NCBI RefSeq assembly: GCF_039543205.1
Contig: NZ_BAABJH010000001.1
Location: 1,054,001 to 1,118,000, forward strand
Direction: 5' to 3'
Length of the DNA stretch: 64,000 nucleotides
Origin: Flaviramulus_B aquimarinus
GTDB taxonomy: Bacteria > Bacteroidota > Bacteroidia > Flavobacteriales > Flavobacteriaceae
Shown: in pieces, positions 27,701 to 36,531 of the stretch
Position numbering within the stretch: the stretch's first letter is position 1
Layout: each line of letters opens with the position of its first letter
The notes under the pieces: model-generated
What the model was told of the DNA's origin: nothing
Databases searched by the model: none
The model's input: only the letters and a program-made list of their open reading frames with translations
Position numbers and translations under genes: made by a program

Positions 27701-30691
27701 ATCTACTGTATACCATGCATATTGATCATTAAAATCGTTTTGATCCCCAAAACGGTGTTGATAATTGGTTGCACGAGGCCCAGAGCCATAAGCATATTCA
27801 CTTAAAATATAGTCTACATCTGCTACCAAAAAATTATCTAAATCATCTTCACCAATATTAAAAGTTTCCAAGATGGCTTTTTCATCAGGATCAAGTTTTC
27901 TAATTTTAAAGCTCCCACGCTTTATATGCTCATTAAACTTTGTGGCATCATTAGCATTAGCTGGCAAATCGGTTACCTTTATCTTAAGTGTAGCTGGACT
28001 AACTGTTTCAAGATTAAAAAAATCAGTAAAATTAGCCCTTAGTTCGTAATCACCTATATCATCAAATTGGTATTCGTAATGTCTTGTAGTTTGTTCTTCT
28101 ATAAATGCTATGTTACCATTTTCTATTTTATACAGTTTATATGTTAGGTTCTTTGCAATGGTATCAACTGGCATACGCCTTGCCAATTCGCGCCAACTTA
28201 AATAGGGATCTTGCCCAATATCCCAAAAGGATTCCATTTTACGCCCTGCATCCATACACGAAAACTTTGCTTTTTCGCCTTGCCGTAATACATATTCTCT
28301 TATATATGGTTTTATATAAGCCGAGCCGTATTGTTCGGTAAAACCACGACCTGTATCTTGATTCCTACGCAATTCATTTTGTGTTTCTAAGGGCCGTTCG
28401 CCCTGTCCCTCGTTTAATTCAACCAAATCGTCCACAAATTTATCATAACCAAAAGCAGAATAACAATTTGGATTAAAAGTAGAATACCATGATTTGTCTT
28501 CACAAGGGGCTACTATCCCTGTAGGTAATAATGATTCATCGCTATAAGGATATGGATTACCCCCTGGAATAGTTAGTGAAGTTACAGGGTCCATAATCAT
28601 AGGCGCTCTACCTGCTATGGGGACTTCGCCATAACCCGCATCATAATACGCCACAAAAAATGAGGCTCCTGAATACACCTTAAAAGTAGCAGACAAGGTT
28701 TTATTTACACTATTATACTCGAGTGGTTCATATCCTTCGCCTCCACCAAATTTAAAGGATTTGGTTACAATGGGAGTTCCTTTACCATCCTGACCTTCTA
28801 ATAATTTGATGATATAATTAAATTTATCTTCATCTTTTACTCCTGTTAATATATAGGTAGATTCATTACCAAAACCTAAAGGGTATTGTGTTCCTTTTAA
28901 AGAGCCATAAAATCCACTATCCGTATCCTGTGGACTTGTTGTTTCCAGTCTAAATGATATGGTTTGGTCTCCAGCTGAAATTGTTACCTCTCCTGGGTGT
29001 GTATTATTTCCTTCACTGTTTTTCGCATTAAACCACATGCCGTTTTCATAAGCTAATGGCATGGTATCATCCGGAGCTCTGGATACGGGCATTTCTAGTC
29101 CATCGCTCACAGTAAAAAAAGTGTTGTAGTCTTCAATTTCATAACCATTATAATAATAATCTTCATCGTATGTTTCCGGGGCCTTTACCTTTTGATAAGC
29201 GGTAACTAGATCATTCAGTATAACGCCTCTTGACGGGTAGCCCCTACTGTCCCATTCTATTGGATAGGTATTACCCCAATCATCTGTTTCACTTGGCCAC
29301 ATGTGTTGCCAATTATCTTTTTTATTATTGTCTGTGAACGTTTTTATACTTGTAATGCCTTCTCCAGACCAATCTTCATTTTTGCTGTTTTTTTCTTTAG
29401 AACCTATATAGAGATATTCATCATTATCAAATGCCGACAAATAAGAGGCACTCCCTGAATAATTAAAATCGTTATTATTTTGTTCCCAATAGTTGAGCAT
29501 CTCTTTTGCCCACCCTATGGATTGGCTCTCCCGCTGTATCCAAGTATTACTCCCTTTTTGAAACGTCTTTGTTTTAGGGTAATAGACATCTTGTTTATAT
29601 ACTGTTTTAGTTGGATCTGTTCGTCGTTGTGCTATCCAGCTCCATTTATATTGAGGTTCGTCTTCGTCTAAAAAGTCATTTGATTTAGACTGGAAATTGT
29701 CTGGGTAACTATTAATCATCCGGTAATGTGTTTGGGCTATAAAGGGATCCCAAGGCTCTACTTGATTAGGCTCATAATCGGGTGTGCACATAAACCTACG
29801 CTGCGCCATGGCCGCACTCAGCCATATTTTGGGTAAGCCCTTAAAAATGGGACGTTTCCCTCTATCCGCAATGGAAAACACCACGCTGTCTCCAATTTTG
29901 GCTGAAATTTTATCTGCCAGGCCGTAAATGCCATCTTCATTATCGCCTCCATCAGAGCTAAAAGCATATTCTTCTATTGAAGCATCCTTTTTAAACACCT
30001 TGACATTAAGCCTTAGGCTATTTTTTTCCAGAAGCTCTTTGGGAGTAAAGGTGCCTACACCCGGAATCTTTACTTCTTTAAAAGTGGCATTTCTCACATT
30101 AAATTCAATAATTACAGGGTATTCCGGAATATGGGTTTGCATACCTTCACCGCCCACATTCTTAATATAAGCCACGCCGGTATTTTTACCCCTTCTGAAA
30201 ATATCTGAAGTATGGTTTTCGATTGCCAATAACCCTAGATATCCTGTTATCCAATCTGTGTAGACATAGTCTTCACTTTCCCCCGTACTGTAAACCCCAT
30301 AGATTAAATTTCCCTTGTTACCGGGTTGGGCTTCATCCCAGTGAAATACCTGCACGCTCACCCCATTTGTTAGATTATTCTCTATAGGGTCCATCCTCAA
30401 GGGAGTGTAAGGAATTACAGAATAGATTCTCACTCTAGCCTTAATTCCCCCGTAATATTCTTCCAGATATTTTGGATTATCCCACCAATAATCTGACCAG
30501 TAGTAATTGATAGTACGCCAGTCAAAAATGTAATTTGGGTCGGTGGTAGTATTTGTATACAGGTCTCCAGAAACTTCTAGGGATCCATCATCGTGCCAGG
30601 TTACCGTTTGCCCAAGGACGAAGGTAAACCAAAGCAGGCAATAGCTGGTAAACATTATTTTTTTGTTGTATATATATAATCTTGATTTCAT
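24761..30691 (-). CDS. giant secreted GH144-like protein with T9SS domain
   Basis: 1,976 residues. A signal peptide lies in the first 28 residues (TSYCLLWFTFVLGQ). The next roughly 1,300 residues match no family I recognise; they are W/Y/D-rich with segments such as WLSAAMAQRRFMC and GTQYPLGFGNES. A beta-sandwich-like stretch (about 1290-1410, ATAEFYLDDVYLEN) leads into a PF10091/GH144-like barrel at about 1425-1850 with IRYFLWNY, STIDWAICTAAL, AFSEETELVYGEALA, PSWFGAGFTYNW, VAPAPYGAALALPF and LREYVNLGFYNQYLGLPDN. The T9SS domain is at about 1895-1976 (LYPNPVSDELNLW). It is far longer than usual family members. It follows the tail-fibre-like gene by 26 bp on the same strand. Confidence 0.85.
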   Translation of the reverse strand: MKSRLYIYNKKIMFTSYCLLWFTFVLGQTVTWHDDGSLEVSGDLYTNTTTDPNYIFDWRTINYYWSDYWWDNPKYLEEYYGGIKARVRIYSVIPYTPLRMDPIENNLTNGVSVQVFHWDEAQPGNKGNLIYGVYSTGESEDYVYTDWITGYLGLLAIENHTSDIFRRGKNTGVAYIKNVGGEGMQTHIPEYPVIIEFNVRNATFKEVKIPGVGTFTPKELLEKNSLRLNVKVFKKDASIEEYAFSSDGGDNEDGIYGLADKISAKIGDSVVFSIADRGKRPIFKGLPKIWLSAAMAQRRFMCTPDYEPNQVEPWDPFIAQTHYRMINSYPDNFQSKSNDFLDEDEPQYKWSWIAQRRTDPTKTVYKQDVYYPKTKTFQKGSNTWIQRESQSIGWAKEMLNYWEQNNNDFNYSGSASYLSAFDNDEYLYIGSKEKNSKNEDWSGEGITSIKTFTDNNKKDNWQHMWPSETDDWGNTYPIEWDSRGYPSRGVILNDLVTAYQKVKAPETYDEDYYYNGYEIEDYNTFFTVSDGLEMPVSRAPDDTMPLAYENGMWFNAKNSEGNNTHPGEVTISAGDQTISFRLETTSPQDTDSGFYGSLKGTQYPLGFGNESTYILTGVKDEDKFNYIIKLLEGQDGKGTPIVTKSFKFGGGEGYEPLEYNSVNKTLSATFKVYSGASFFVAYYDAGYGEVPIAGRAPMIMDPVTSLTIPGGNPYPYSDESLLPTGIVAPCEDKSWYSTFNPNCYSAFGYDKFVDDLVELNEGQGERPLETQNELRRNQDTGRGFTEQYGSAYIKPYIREYVLRQGEKAKFSCMDAGRKMESFWDIGQDPYLSWRELARRMPVDTIAKNLTYKLYKIENGNIAFIEEQTTRHYEYQFDDIGDYELRANFTDFFNLETVSPATLKIKVTDLPANANDATKFNEHIKRGSFKIRKLDPDEKAILETFNIGEDDLDNFLVADVDYILSEYAYGSGPRATNYQHRFGDQNDFNDQYAWYTVDNEGVETFIDNPEFVNNFINAFIPEDHWPTNWGNSWLRHTSSNYFPKEDIDKDSVENDNTSVAYYTLMNKLFISTEETQSELGFLRWHPWIAPTPTHGDKFNRWIKTSMDLHDFFNNGKGVFSGNAYVDIENVTNASDYLVSSAGYGSYASTPEENEMNSHLTDDIKNKIKMYHDLKNGRMVLFNKADHEKIVLYNKNPGYQSDKYGFDNSVYPEDIYIDAQTIEYLDTNVNRLSGIPILTFDSAEYGTTEFNTEYLISHNNNVHVSSNIVHNGFDRYLKILAKNNNPGGNEVINIKISLYGTLNDGENIPNEISSTITGIRLNRIYKESPVIKYLAKNKDDINIPSTKISPPNDDDDNWQTRIFKPAEGYTYDDLKYFVIQIKLSPGATAEFYLDDVYLENGSSTAWTLADYDSDRNGVTAETDDEEFLDWLQRTAIRYFLWNYREVNVKGNIGAVVLESATDVDKVTPSGIGFGIAATILAAEKGMITDFVAQDRVQKMTTWLANLNPNDGEDGWHGVPWHYLNKDYNGGSVFGEGYGEVSTIDWAICTAALRVARQKYKTVNTTIKNNVDALLGDTKWGKFMVFSYSDPTKHHITDYRLSMDCDPKTGDPNNGNFWGLAFSEETELVYGEALAAMYEFYEEGSNVSDYVFEDDLQFIERTKKDCFFPSWFGAGFTYNWYQLWAGNDDDDAFNGKSIYNDNSIKAYTHDYNTAMTLFGKPYMGFTAVSCVNEIYDDGWIDHNRYVSNQGSNKHLTDDDEEVIQVAPAPYGAALALPFTKNNAVEALREYVNLGFYNQYLGLPDNVQLTNLKGLAPIPSWKQIELNIGPMALAIDQLNDETISSLYLGDYNASESVFEMLNNFADEVCSDSGKSIKPKKEDLETTENDNALVNSAVKLYPNPVSDELNLWFSVNKSGSYQVMIVNLLGEVVLDKKLNLNEGINEVQLTNNIRSVCKSSGLYLIGVKGLELQKIMKLVVE

Positions 30692-30717
30692 GATAATAGT
30701 TTTTATTTTCTCTTAAA

Positions 30718-32217
30718 TCAATCCTGCTTATGGCTATATTTTTCCACTGCATGCTTTATTAGTGCTAGTTCTTTCTCTAAAGCTTCATACCGATTTATTT
30801 GTTCTTCAAGACGTTCTATTTGCTTATGTTGCGCTATGGCATATAATGTAAGTTCTTCTACTTTTCCGAGAAGCTTACGATCCATGTCTGCTAAAGACCA
30901 GCCTTTTTCTGCTACCTCGGTTTTGGATGGGATGCCTTCTAAATGGCCATGTTGCTTAATAAACGCTTCAACACCTTTTAACGGGGTTAGTGCATACCCG
31001 TTCTCAAAGACATAATCTGCCCATTGATTGGTCGTGGCAATAACAATATCTTCGGTCACGATGCCCTCTTCTACCCATACCGCAAAATCAGGGTAATAAG
31101 AGGCTGCAATATCACTATTGGTAAGTGTAGAGCCATCTTCACCTCCAAAGACCACAGTACCATCTATATTGCTATCTATGGTATTGGTATTGGCGCCATC
31201 GCCAGTTAATATAACACCTTTCGCCCTAGTATTACCGTTTACATCTAGTTTTTCAGTTGGGTTATTAGTACCGATACCTACCTTACCATCGCCCCGAAAA
31301 TACATATCTACTACTGGATTCATTCCTGCTCCTAAACTAATATCTGAAGTTTGATCTACACGGCCTATCTCAAAATCCTGGTTCTTTGCTCTCCAAATAC
31401 CTGCTTCTCTATGTCTATATTTCATAAAACCAACTCGTTTTAAATTACCTGCATCTACTATTAGCCCAGAGTTTTCATTATTAATATAAATATTCCCGTT
31501 CACATCCAGCTTTTCTGACGGGTTTGTGGTGCCTACTCCTAAGTCACCGTTTGGTGTTAATGTCATTCTCACTTCCCCTCCACCTGAATGAGTAATAAAA
31601 GCGACTTCTTGACCAGTTTCTGATCCTATATATAATTTTTCCCCATAAGAATGAATTCCACCCCAATAACCCCCAAAATCCCCAACCTTCAACCAATCTG
31701 TTCTTATATTCCCGTTCACATCCAGCTTTTCTGACGGGCTTATGGTGCCTACTCCTAAGTAACCATTATTAAGTACCATTTGCGCAGTACCACCTGAACC
31801 TGGATCAAGAATCGCATCACTATGCACTCCGCCCTTGTACCAAGCAAAATGAGTATTTGTTCTAAAATATTGAGTAGCGTTTTGTATACCTATGCCATAA
31901 GCATTACCCCATAAGTTAATCATCTGTCTTGTAGTAGTTGAAAAATCCAATCTACCTGTCAGTAATAGGCTAGGTGCATTAAATTGGATTCTATTAATTT
32001 GGCTTCCAACGGTAAAGTCCACTTGCCTATTCCCATTTTTATTGACATCCAAATGTAATTTTCTATCAGACTGATCGTTATTGAATTTGTATGAATTGTT
32101 ATTCCATGTTTGTTGCCCAATTGCCCAATTAGACATAAAAAAGCCAAGTGCCACTAAAAAATATTTTATGTTCTTGATCTCACTAATGCTATTGTGTACT
32201 TTAATCATTGCTTTCAT
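30718..32217 (-). CDS. tail-fibre-like secreted repeat protein with C-terminal coiled coil
   Basis: 499 residues with an N-terminal signal region (YFLVALGFFMSNWAIGQ). Three or more repeats of the (L/V)GVGT(T/I)(N/S)PSEKLDVNGN type are separated by glycine-rich beta segments, as in phage-tail-fibre-like and head-domain surface proteins of Bacteroidota. The C-terminus has LEGIPSKTEVAEKGWSLADM followed by a coiled coil (KQIERLEEQINRYEALEKEL), a common trimerising ending in such proteins. No T9SS sorting domain is seen. It probably makes a surface fibre or adhesin. The 26-bp spacing to the giant GH144-like gene suggests joint expression. Confidence 0.75.
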   Translation of the reverse strand: MKAMIKVHNSISEIKNIKYFLVALGFFMSNWAIGQQTWNNNSYKFNNDQSDRKLHLDVNKNGNRQVDFTVGSQINRIQFNAPSLLLTGRLDFSTTTRQMINLWGNAYGIGIQNATQYFRTNTHFAWYKGGVHSDAILDPGSGGTAQMVLNNGYLGVGTISPSEKLDVNGNIRTDWLKVGDFGGYWGGIHSYGEKLYIGSETGQEVAFITHSGGGEVRMTLTPNGDLGVGTTNPSEKLDVNGNIYINNENSGLIVDAGNLKRVGFMKYRHREAGIWRAKNQDFEIGRVDQTSDISLGAGMNPVVDMYFRGDGKVGIGTNNPTEKLDVNGNTRAKGVILTGDGANTNTIDSNIDGTVVFGGEDGSTLTNSDIAASYYPDFAVWVEEGIVTEDIVIATTNQWADYVFENGYALTPLKGVEAFIKQHGHLEGIPSKTEVAEKGWSLADMDRKLLGKVEELTLYAIAQHKQIERLEEQINRYEALEKELALIKHAVEKYSHKQD

Positions 32218-32353
32218 ATTGTTTGGATTTAATTGTTAGTAATTGTTTTTGGTTGTTTTTGCATTTTAAGAATAGATAGTTTTGACAGCATTTACTGGTT
32301 TGTTGTAACCCCATCACTAGTATACATAAGTATTTAGATCAGGTGGTGGTTAA

Positions 32354-32764
32354 TCAAATGACACCACTACTGAAGCGCCACTTCTCTAATCGCTTAGTTA
32401 AATGGCACTCGTATGGGTTTAAAGAGTTTTTTTCTACAAGGTTCTTGAGCAGTATTTCAAATTTATGTATGAAAATCCCGGTATATCTTATGTCATTAAG
32501 GTTGGCTTTATGAGCCAAATTTGTAAATAGCTGCTGTTTAAAAATTAAGACATCTCGTTTTGTATTATAAACAGCTTCTTTACCCTGTAAGTTTTCCTTT
32601 AAAGTATCAAGAATAAACGGAGCCTCTTGTATTTCTAGTAACTGCGAAATGAAGTCGTCCATTATAACTCCTAAATAGGTTGTAGGAGCCGTTTCTTTAG
32701 TTATAGCAGCCATTAGAACGAGTCCAATCAGTGCTACAAACCATAATTGCTTTATTTTTCTCAT
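32354..32764 (-). CDS. hypothetical protein with N-terminal membrane anchor or signal
   Basis: 136 residues. The first 22 form a hydrophobic signal or anchor (KQLWFVALIGLVLMAAI). The remainder is mostly helical and charged (ISQLLEIQEAPFILDTLKEN, then KRDVLIFKQQLF), with one Cys near the C-terminus. Same strand and 136 bp upstream of the tail-fibre-like gene, so possibly in the same unit. I recognise no family. Confidence 0.5.
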   Translation of the reverse strand: MRKIKQLWFVALIGLVLMAAITKETAPTTYLGVIMDDFISQLLEIQEAPFILDTLKENLQGKEAVYNTKRDVLIFKQQLFTNLAHKANLNDIRYTGIFIHKFEILLKNLVEKNSLNPYECHLTKRLEKWRFSSGVI

Positions 32765-33508
32765 AAATGTTAATGTCTATATTGGTTTTAGTTAGTGGTT
32801 TAATACGCTTTAAATTATAATCATAAAAATTCTAGATAATCACTATAAATTGTTGGGTAATAGTAAACGATTTAATTCTTAATTACTTTGATAAAAGTAT
32901 AAATTAAAATAACTCATTACGGACCCGTACCGTCTCGATTCATATATCAAAACTTGAAAGATGTAAGAAATACACTTATACTATGTTGCGCTTAGACTAG
33001 CTGTATTTCATGAATAAAATGAAGACTATGAGTCTGTAAACACCAGCTATATAGGTAGTAAGAAACATTACTTTTTTACTTTAAAGAATTGCTAAAAAAT
33101 GTAAGATTACTAGTGTGTATTGTTTATGATAATAGTTTTATATATGTCACTATTTAAAAAATAAGCTCGTAGCATTTTTATTACTAACTGAATTGTACGG
33201 ATTCACATATCAAAACATTAAAATGGTTCTTTATTTTAATTATTTTGTTTAGGTGGTTTCATTCAACTTAAAACTTAATACATATGGCATTAATCCCCTA
33301 AACCTCCCTATGTTAGTGCTGAAATAATCATTTCAAAAGATAGTTTGATTCATGAATAAACCTATAGGCTTAAGAAAAATAATAATTATTTAGAAGAAAA
33401 AACCAAACAATAGCGTAAGTATATATAATTATATTTAGGTTTGTATTAGCTACAGACCATTTTTGATATCCTTAAAGTTTAACTACTTTTAATCCTAAAG
33501 AAGCGTTT
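32765..33508. other. 744-bp non-coding region with short degenerate repeats
   Basis: No supported open frame on either strand. It separates the divergent minus-strand hypothetical gene from the AraC-type gene. Two near-repeats are visible: CATATATCAAAACTT near 32942 and CACATATCAAAACATT near 33203. TTCATGAATAAA also occurs near 33008 and 33350. It must contain promoters in both directions and may hold an unannotated small RNA or a decayed gene. Confidence 0.4.
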
Positions 33509-34627
33509 ATGCAAAATTTAGCTGCCATAATTATTTACAATGCCATTGTCCTTATAACATTTTCCATCTTTTTAATTTTAAATAAGAAGCGTTATAATAT
33601 CCCAGCAAACAAATTTCTAGGGATGGTAATTATTTCAATATCGTTAGTAATACTAGAGTTTGGCATATCAGAATATCGTCTTTTTCCTTCTATCTATATG
33701 TTAGGGTCTGTAATAGGTTTTATTGGATTTCCATTGCTTTATTTTTATGTACACACCTATTTAAGAAATAAATATCAATATAATAGGATACATATTTGGC
33801 ATTTAACACTATTTATTATTCAACTAATTTTGTGGTATATCTTTATTTTTAAATTGGAGCCTTCTGAAAAAGAAAACTTTATGGCTTCAGGACGACTTCA
33901 TTCTGGGTTTTATATGCTCCAAAGAAACATCGCTGTATTTTTAATGATTATAGTATATACTTTTTTTATGATTAAAGACATAAGAAATTATCATATACAC
34001 GCTTTAGAGGAATACTCCTATTTAAATAGAAATACCAAAAGATGGTTTTACTTTTTTATTTCTTCCTTATGCATACTTCCCTTTTCTTTAACAGTTGTGA
34101 TCATGATGATTAACAAAAATGAGATTGTTTTTATCTCCATAATATTCATTGTTATAGCTTTTGTTATTATGCTTACTGTGCTTCTTAGACCAGAAATTTA
34201 TAGGGGTCTAGGTGTCATTGCTCCTATACAACTATCTAAAAGGAAAGCAAAATCTCAAGCTCTTAGCGATATTCATAAAAGAGATCTTTTTAAAAAGCTA
34301 GAACAGCATATTGTTGCTAAAAGCCCCTATTTAAACCCAAAATTAACCTTGAGAGACTTGGCTGAAGCATTAAAAACAAATGCAAATTACTTATCGCAAT
34401 CCATCAATGGGATATCTGAAAAGTCTTTTTTTGATTATATAAATAAATATCGTGTTGAGCATGCTAAACTATTGCTAAGCCAGCCTAAACTTATTACAAA
34501 CTATACTATTGAGTCTATAGCATATGAATCTGGGTTTAACTCAAAATCGTCCTTTTATGTTGCTTTTAATAAGTTCTGTGGGATGCGTCCTTCTGAGTAT
34601 TTAAAGACCATTCATTCTTCTTCATGA
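33509..34627 (+). CDS. membrane-bound AraC-family transcriptional regulator
   Basis: 372 residues. The N-terminal part (about 1-235) carries about seven hydrophobic segments (IIYNAIVLITFSIFLIL, VIGFIGFPLLYFYVHTYL, IIFIVIAFVIMLTVLL). A C-terminal AraC helix-turn-helix domain covers about 265-368, with KLTLRDLAEALKTNANYLSQ, FFDYINKYRVEHAKLLLSQP and SIAYESGFNSKSSFYVAFNK. It would bind DNA from the inner membrane. Its position next to the PUL block, transcribed away from it, suggests but does not prove that it regulates those genes. A smaller paralogue follows. Confidence 0.9.
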   Translation: MQNLAAIIIYNAIVLITFSIFLILNKKRYNIPANKFLGMVIISISLVILEFGISEYRLFPSIYMLGSVIGFIGFPLLYFYVHTYLRNKYQYNRIHIWHLTLFIIQLILWYIFIFKLEPSEKENFMASGRLHSGFYMLQRNIAVFLMIIVYTFFMIKDIRNYHIHALEEYSYLNRNTKRWFYFFISSLCILPFSLTVVIMMINKNEIVFISIIFIVIAFVIMLTVLLRPEIYRGLGVIAPIQLSKRKAKSQALSDIHKRDLFKKLEQHIVAKSPYLNPKLTLRDLAEALKTNANYLSQSINGISEKSFFDYINKYRVEHAKLLLSQPKLITNYTIESIAYESGFNSKSSFYVAFNKFCGMRPSEYLKTIHSSS

Positions 34628-34859
34628 TTTCGGATAACAACATGAATTCTTAACACATCATTGTTCTATGCCTTTGTGCACTGTTTATAATCGTTAGATA
34701 AGCAATAATAGAGCTTAAAGGCATTTCTGGCTAGGAGTTTCATTTACACAATGATAACATTTTGTAAAAAAAATATCTTAAAAAGTAAGGGTTTTATGTT
34801 TGTGTTTTGTTATATATATATAAACTCAAAAGCCTAATATTAAATAAAACCACAACATC

Positions 34860-35411
34860 ATGTATATGAATTTTCAAAGTCTAGTGGTCTTAGATGCATT
34901 TTTACTTATTGAAATTATTGCTATTATTTCTTCTGTATTAATGATATTGGTTGCATATTTCACATCGAGAAAACTTCTTAAAGATTCTCGTCAAACCTCT
35001 TTATTGCCTTCATCTTCCTATTTTAAACGCAATCATTCATATTCGAATTCCTTTTCTTTTAAGAAGAAGAAAAAGTTATTTCAGAAATTAACGACTTATG
35101 TTGAAGATCAACAGGTATTTTTGAATTCCAATATTTGTCTTAAAGAACTTTCGGATGCTCTAGGCACCAATTCCAAATATTTATCACTAGCCATCAATAG
35201 TGTCTCTAAAAAAACATTTATTGATTTTATTAACCATTACAGAATTGAACATGCAAAACACCAACTTATTAATATTTACGATTTGAATTACACTATTGAA
35301 GCTATTGCAAAAGGTTCGGGTTTTAAAAGCATGTCTGCGTTTTATAATGCTTTTAAAAAAAATTGTGGTATGACTCCTAGTAATTACTTAAAAAAGCATC
35401 TAAAAACATAA
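34860..35411 (+). CDS. short AraC-family regulator, paralogue of the upstream gene
   Basis: 183 residues: one N-terminal membrane segment (about 10-38, LLIEIIAIISSVLMILVAYF), a basic linker, and a full AraC domain (about 80-180; ICLKELSDALGTNSKYLSL, FIDFINHYRIEHAKHQL, IAKGSGFKSMSAFYNAFKKN). The DNA-binding part is clearly related to that of the preceding gene, but six of the seven membrane segments are missing. It is either an internally deleted duplicate or a naturally short form. Upstream (34813-34823) is a TATATATATA tract. Confidence 0.85.
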   Translation: MYMNFQSLVVLDAFLLIEIIAIISSVLMILVAYFTSRKLLKDSRQTSLLPSSSYFKRNHSYSNSFSFKKKKKLFQKLTTYVEDQQVFLNSNICLKELSDALGTNSKYLSLAINSVSKKTFIDFINHYRIEHAKHQLINIYDLNYTIEAIAKGSGFKSMSAFYNAFKKNCGMTPSNYLKKHLKT

Positions 35412-35519
35412 CAAAGTAAGTTTTTTATCATAGTATTTTTATTGAAATTGTTGAATAAGTAAAATATAAATAGCCATTGCAATGCTATTGATATAATTGT
35501 TACCTGCAAGCTAAAAACA

Positions 35520-35881
35520 ATGACTATGAAAAAAATATTTTTGGGGATGTTTGTTTTAGGGTTTTATCTCAATTGTCTTGGACAAACCAAATCTAAAACT
35601 TATGAATATCTGAATGAAAAACTGGAGATGTATAAACTGGATGACATTCAGGCCAATTATATCTTTATGTTTCAGGAAATGAAATTGAAAATAAAAAAGT
35701 TATAATTTTTTTGAAATTTTGCACAACCTTTAAACTTTGCTCAACAGCATACTTTCTGAACCCGAAAGACTCAGGAGTTACAATTAAAGACAAAACTGAA
35801 ACCAAATGGCTTGAAATTTTTTTCAGACCAAATTCAGTTAATACTCAGCAAATTGATTTAAGTACAAAAAAAAAGATATAA
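35520..35881 (+). pseudogene. small secreted protein gene split by a -1 frameshift
   Basis: The first frame starts with a good signal peptide (MKKIFLGMFVLGFYLNCLGQ) and stops at 35703-35705. The -1 frame is open from 35645 to a stop at 35879-35881 and continues a plausible protein (GNEIENKKVIIFLKF, LNPKDSGVTIKDKTETKW). Together they would encode about 120 residues. The frames overlap at 35645-35705, which holds an in-frame A AAA AAG heptamer (35693-35699) just before the zero-frame stop. A plain inactivating mutation is the simplest reading; programmed slippage is possible. Family unknown. Confidence 0.55.
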
Positions 35882-35934
35882 GGGCGAGCCGACATCACGG
35901 ATTACTATAATTCTGGATAAGAACACTCCTCATA

Positions 35935-36435
35935 ATGAAATCGGAAATTTCTATACAGAGAATAATAATTCATGATAAAAATAGAATCCAAAAACTTAAT
36001 ATAATGGGACATGAATCTATAATTTATGGGCATATTTGTGCAATTGGAAACCAGCCTCCTCATGGAGAAAAGCTTTATAAACTAAATGAAAAAATAATTG
36101 ATAATTTAACTAAAAAAGATGACTATCCTTGGATTACAAAATGGATGTTTAGTACTATACCTTATGACACCCAACACATTTATCGGAACCAAATTATACA
36201 TTTTGGTGCTTCATATAAACAATTAGAATCTGACTGGAACGAGTGGCTTGAAAAGTTTGAATCCATATTAAAACAATTATATTGGTTTAGTGTAACTCTC
36301 CATTTAGAGACTGAATTAGTAGGAGATCATAAATTTGAGTGGATTGCAGATTTTGACAAATTTGAAAATAATAATCCTAAACCAACATCTGAATGGAAAT
36401 TTGATGGTGGTCCAAGAGAATTTAAATATTTATAA
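35935..36435 (+). CDS. hypothetical protein, 166 aa, in accessory region
   Basis: A soluble 166-residue protein without signal or membrane segments, rich in W, Y and H (YPWITKWMFSTIPYDTQ, YWFSVTLHLETELVG, HKFEWIADFDKF). Size, acidic aromatic composition and isolated position resemble orphan immunity-type or cassette genes, but I recognise no family. It lies between a broken gene and an attC-like palindrome. Confidence 0.6.
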   Translation: MKSEISIQRIIIHDKNRIQKLNIMGHESIIYGHICAIGNQPPHGEKLYKLNEKIIDNLTKKDDYPWITKWMFSTIPYDTQHIYRNQIIHFGASYKQLESDWNEWLEKFESILKQLYWFSVTLHLETELVGDHKFEWIADFDKFENNNPKPTSEWKFDGGPREFKYL

Positions 36436-36454
36436 AGTAAAACAAAAAGAAAAA

Positions 36455-36531
36455 AGCAGATAACATCAGCTAAAAAATCATGTCCAGCCTGACGGACTGG
36501 TCACGCTTTTTAGCTTAGAGCGTTGTGTGCT
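36455..36531 (+). repeat. attC-like imperfect palindrome between small orphan genes
   Basis: AGCTAAAAA (about 36470-36478) pairs with TTTTTAGCT (about 36508-36516). Inside it, CATGTCCAGCC and GGACTGGTCACG pair imperfectly with extra unpaired bases around a 3-nt tip. The unit ends in GCGTTGTGTGC, 1 bp before the next ATG. A long folded stem with extra-helical bases plus a terminal GTT-type core placed directly before a gene is how integron attC sites look; the core is not a perfect GTTRRRY match. No integrase is in the window. Confidence 0.45.

Noticed and set aside
34860..35411. Short AraC gene as a pseudogene
   Set aside because: It has a complete open frame, its own membrane segment and an intact helix-turn-helix; a natural short form is as likely.
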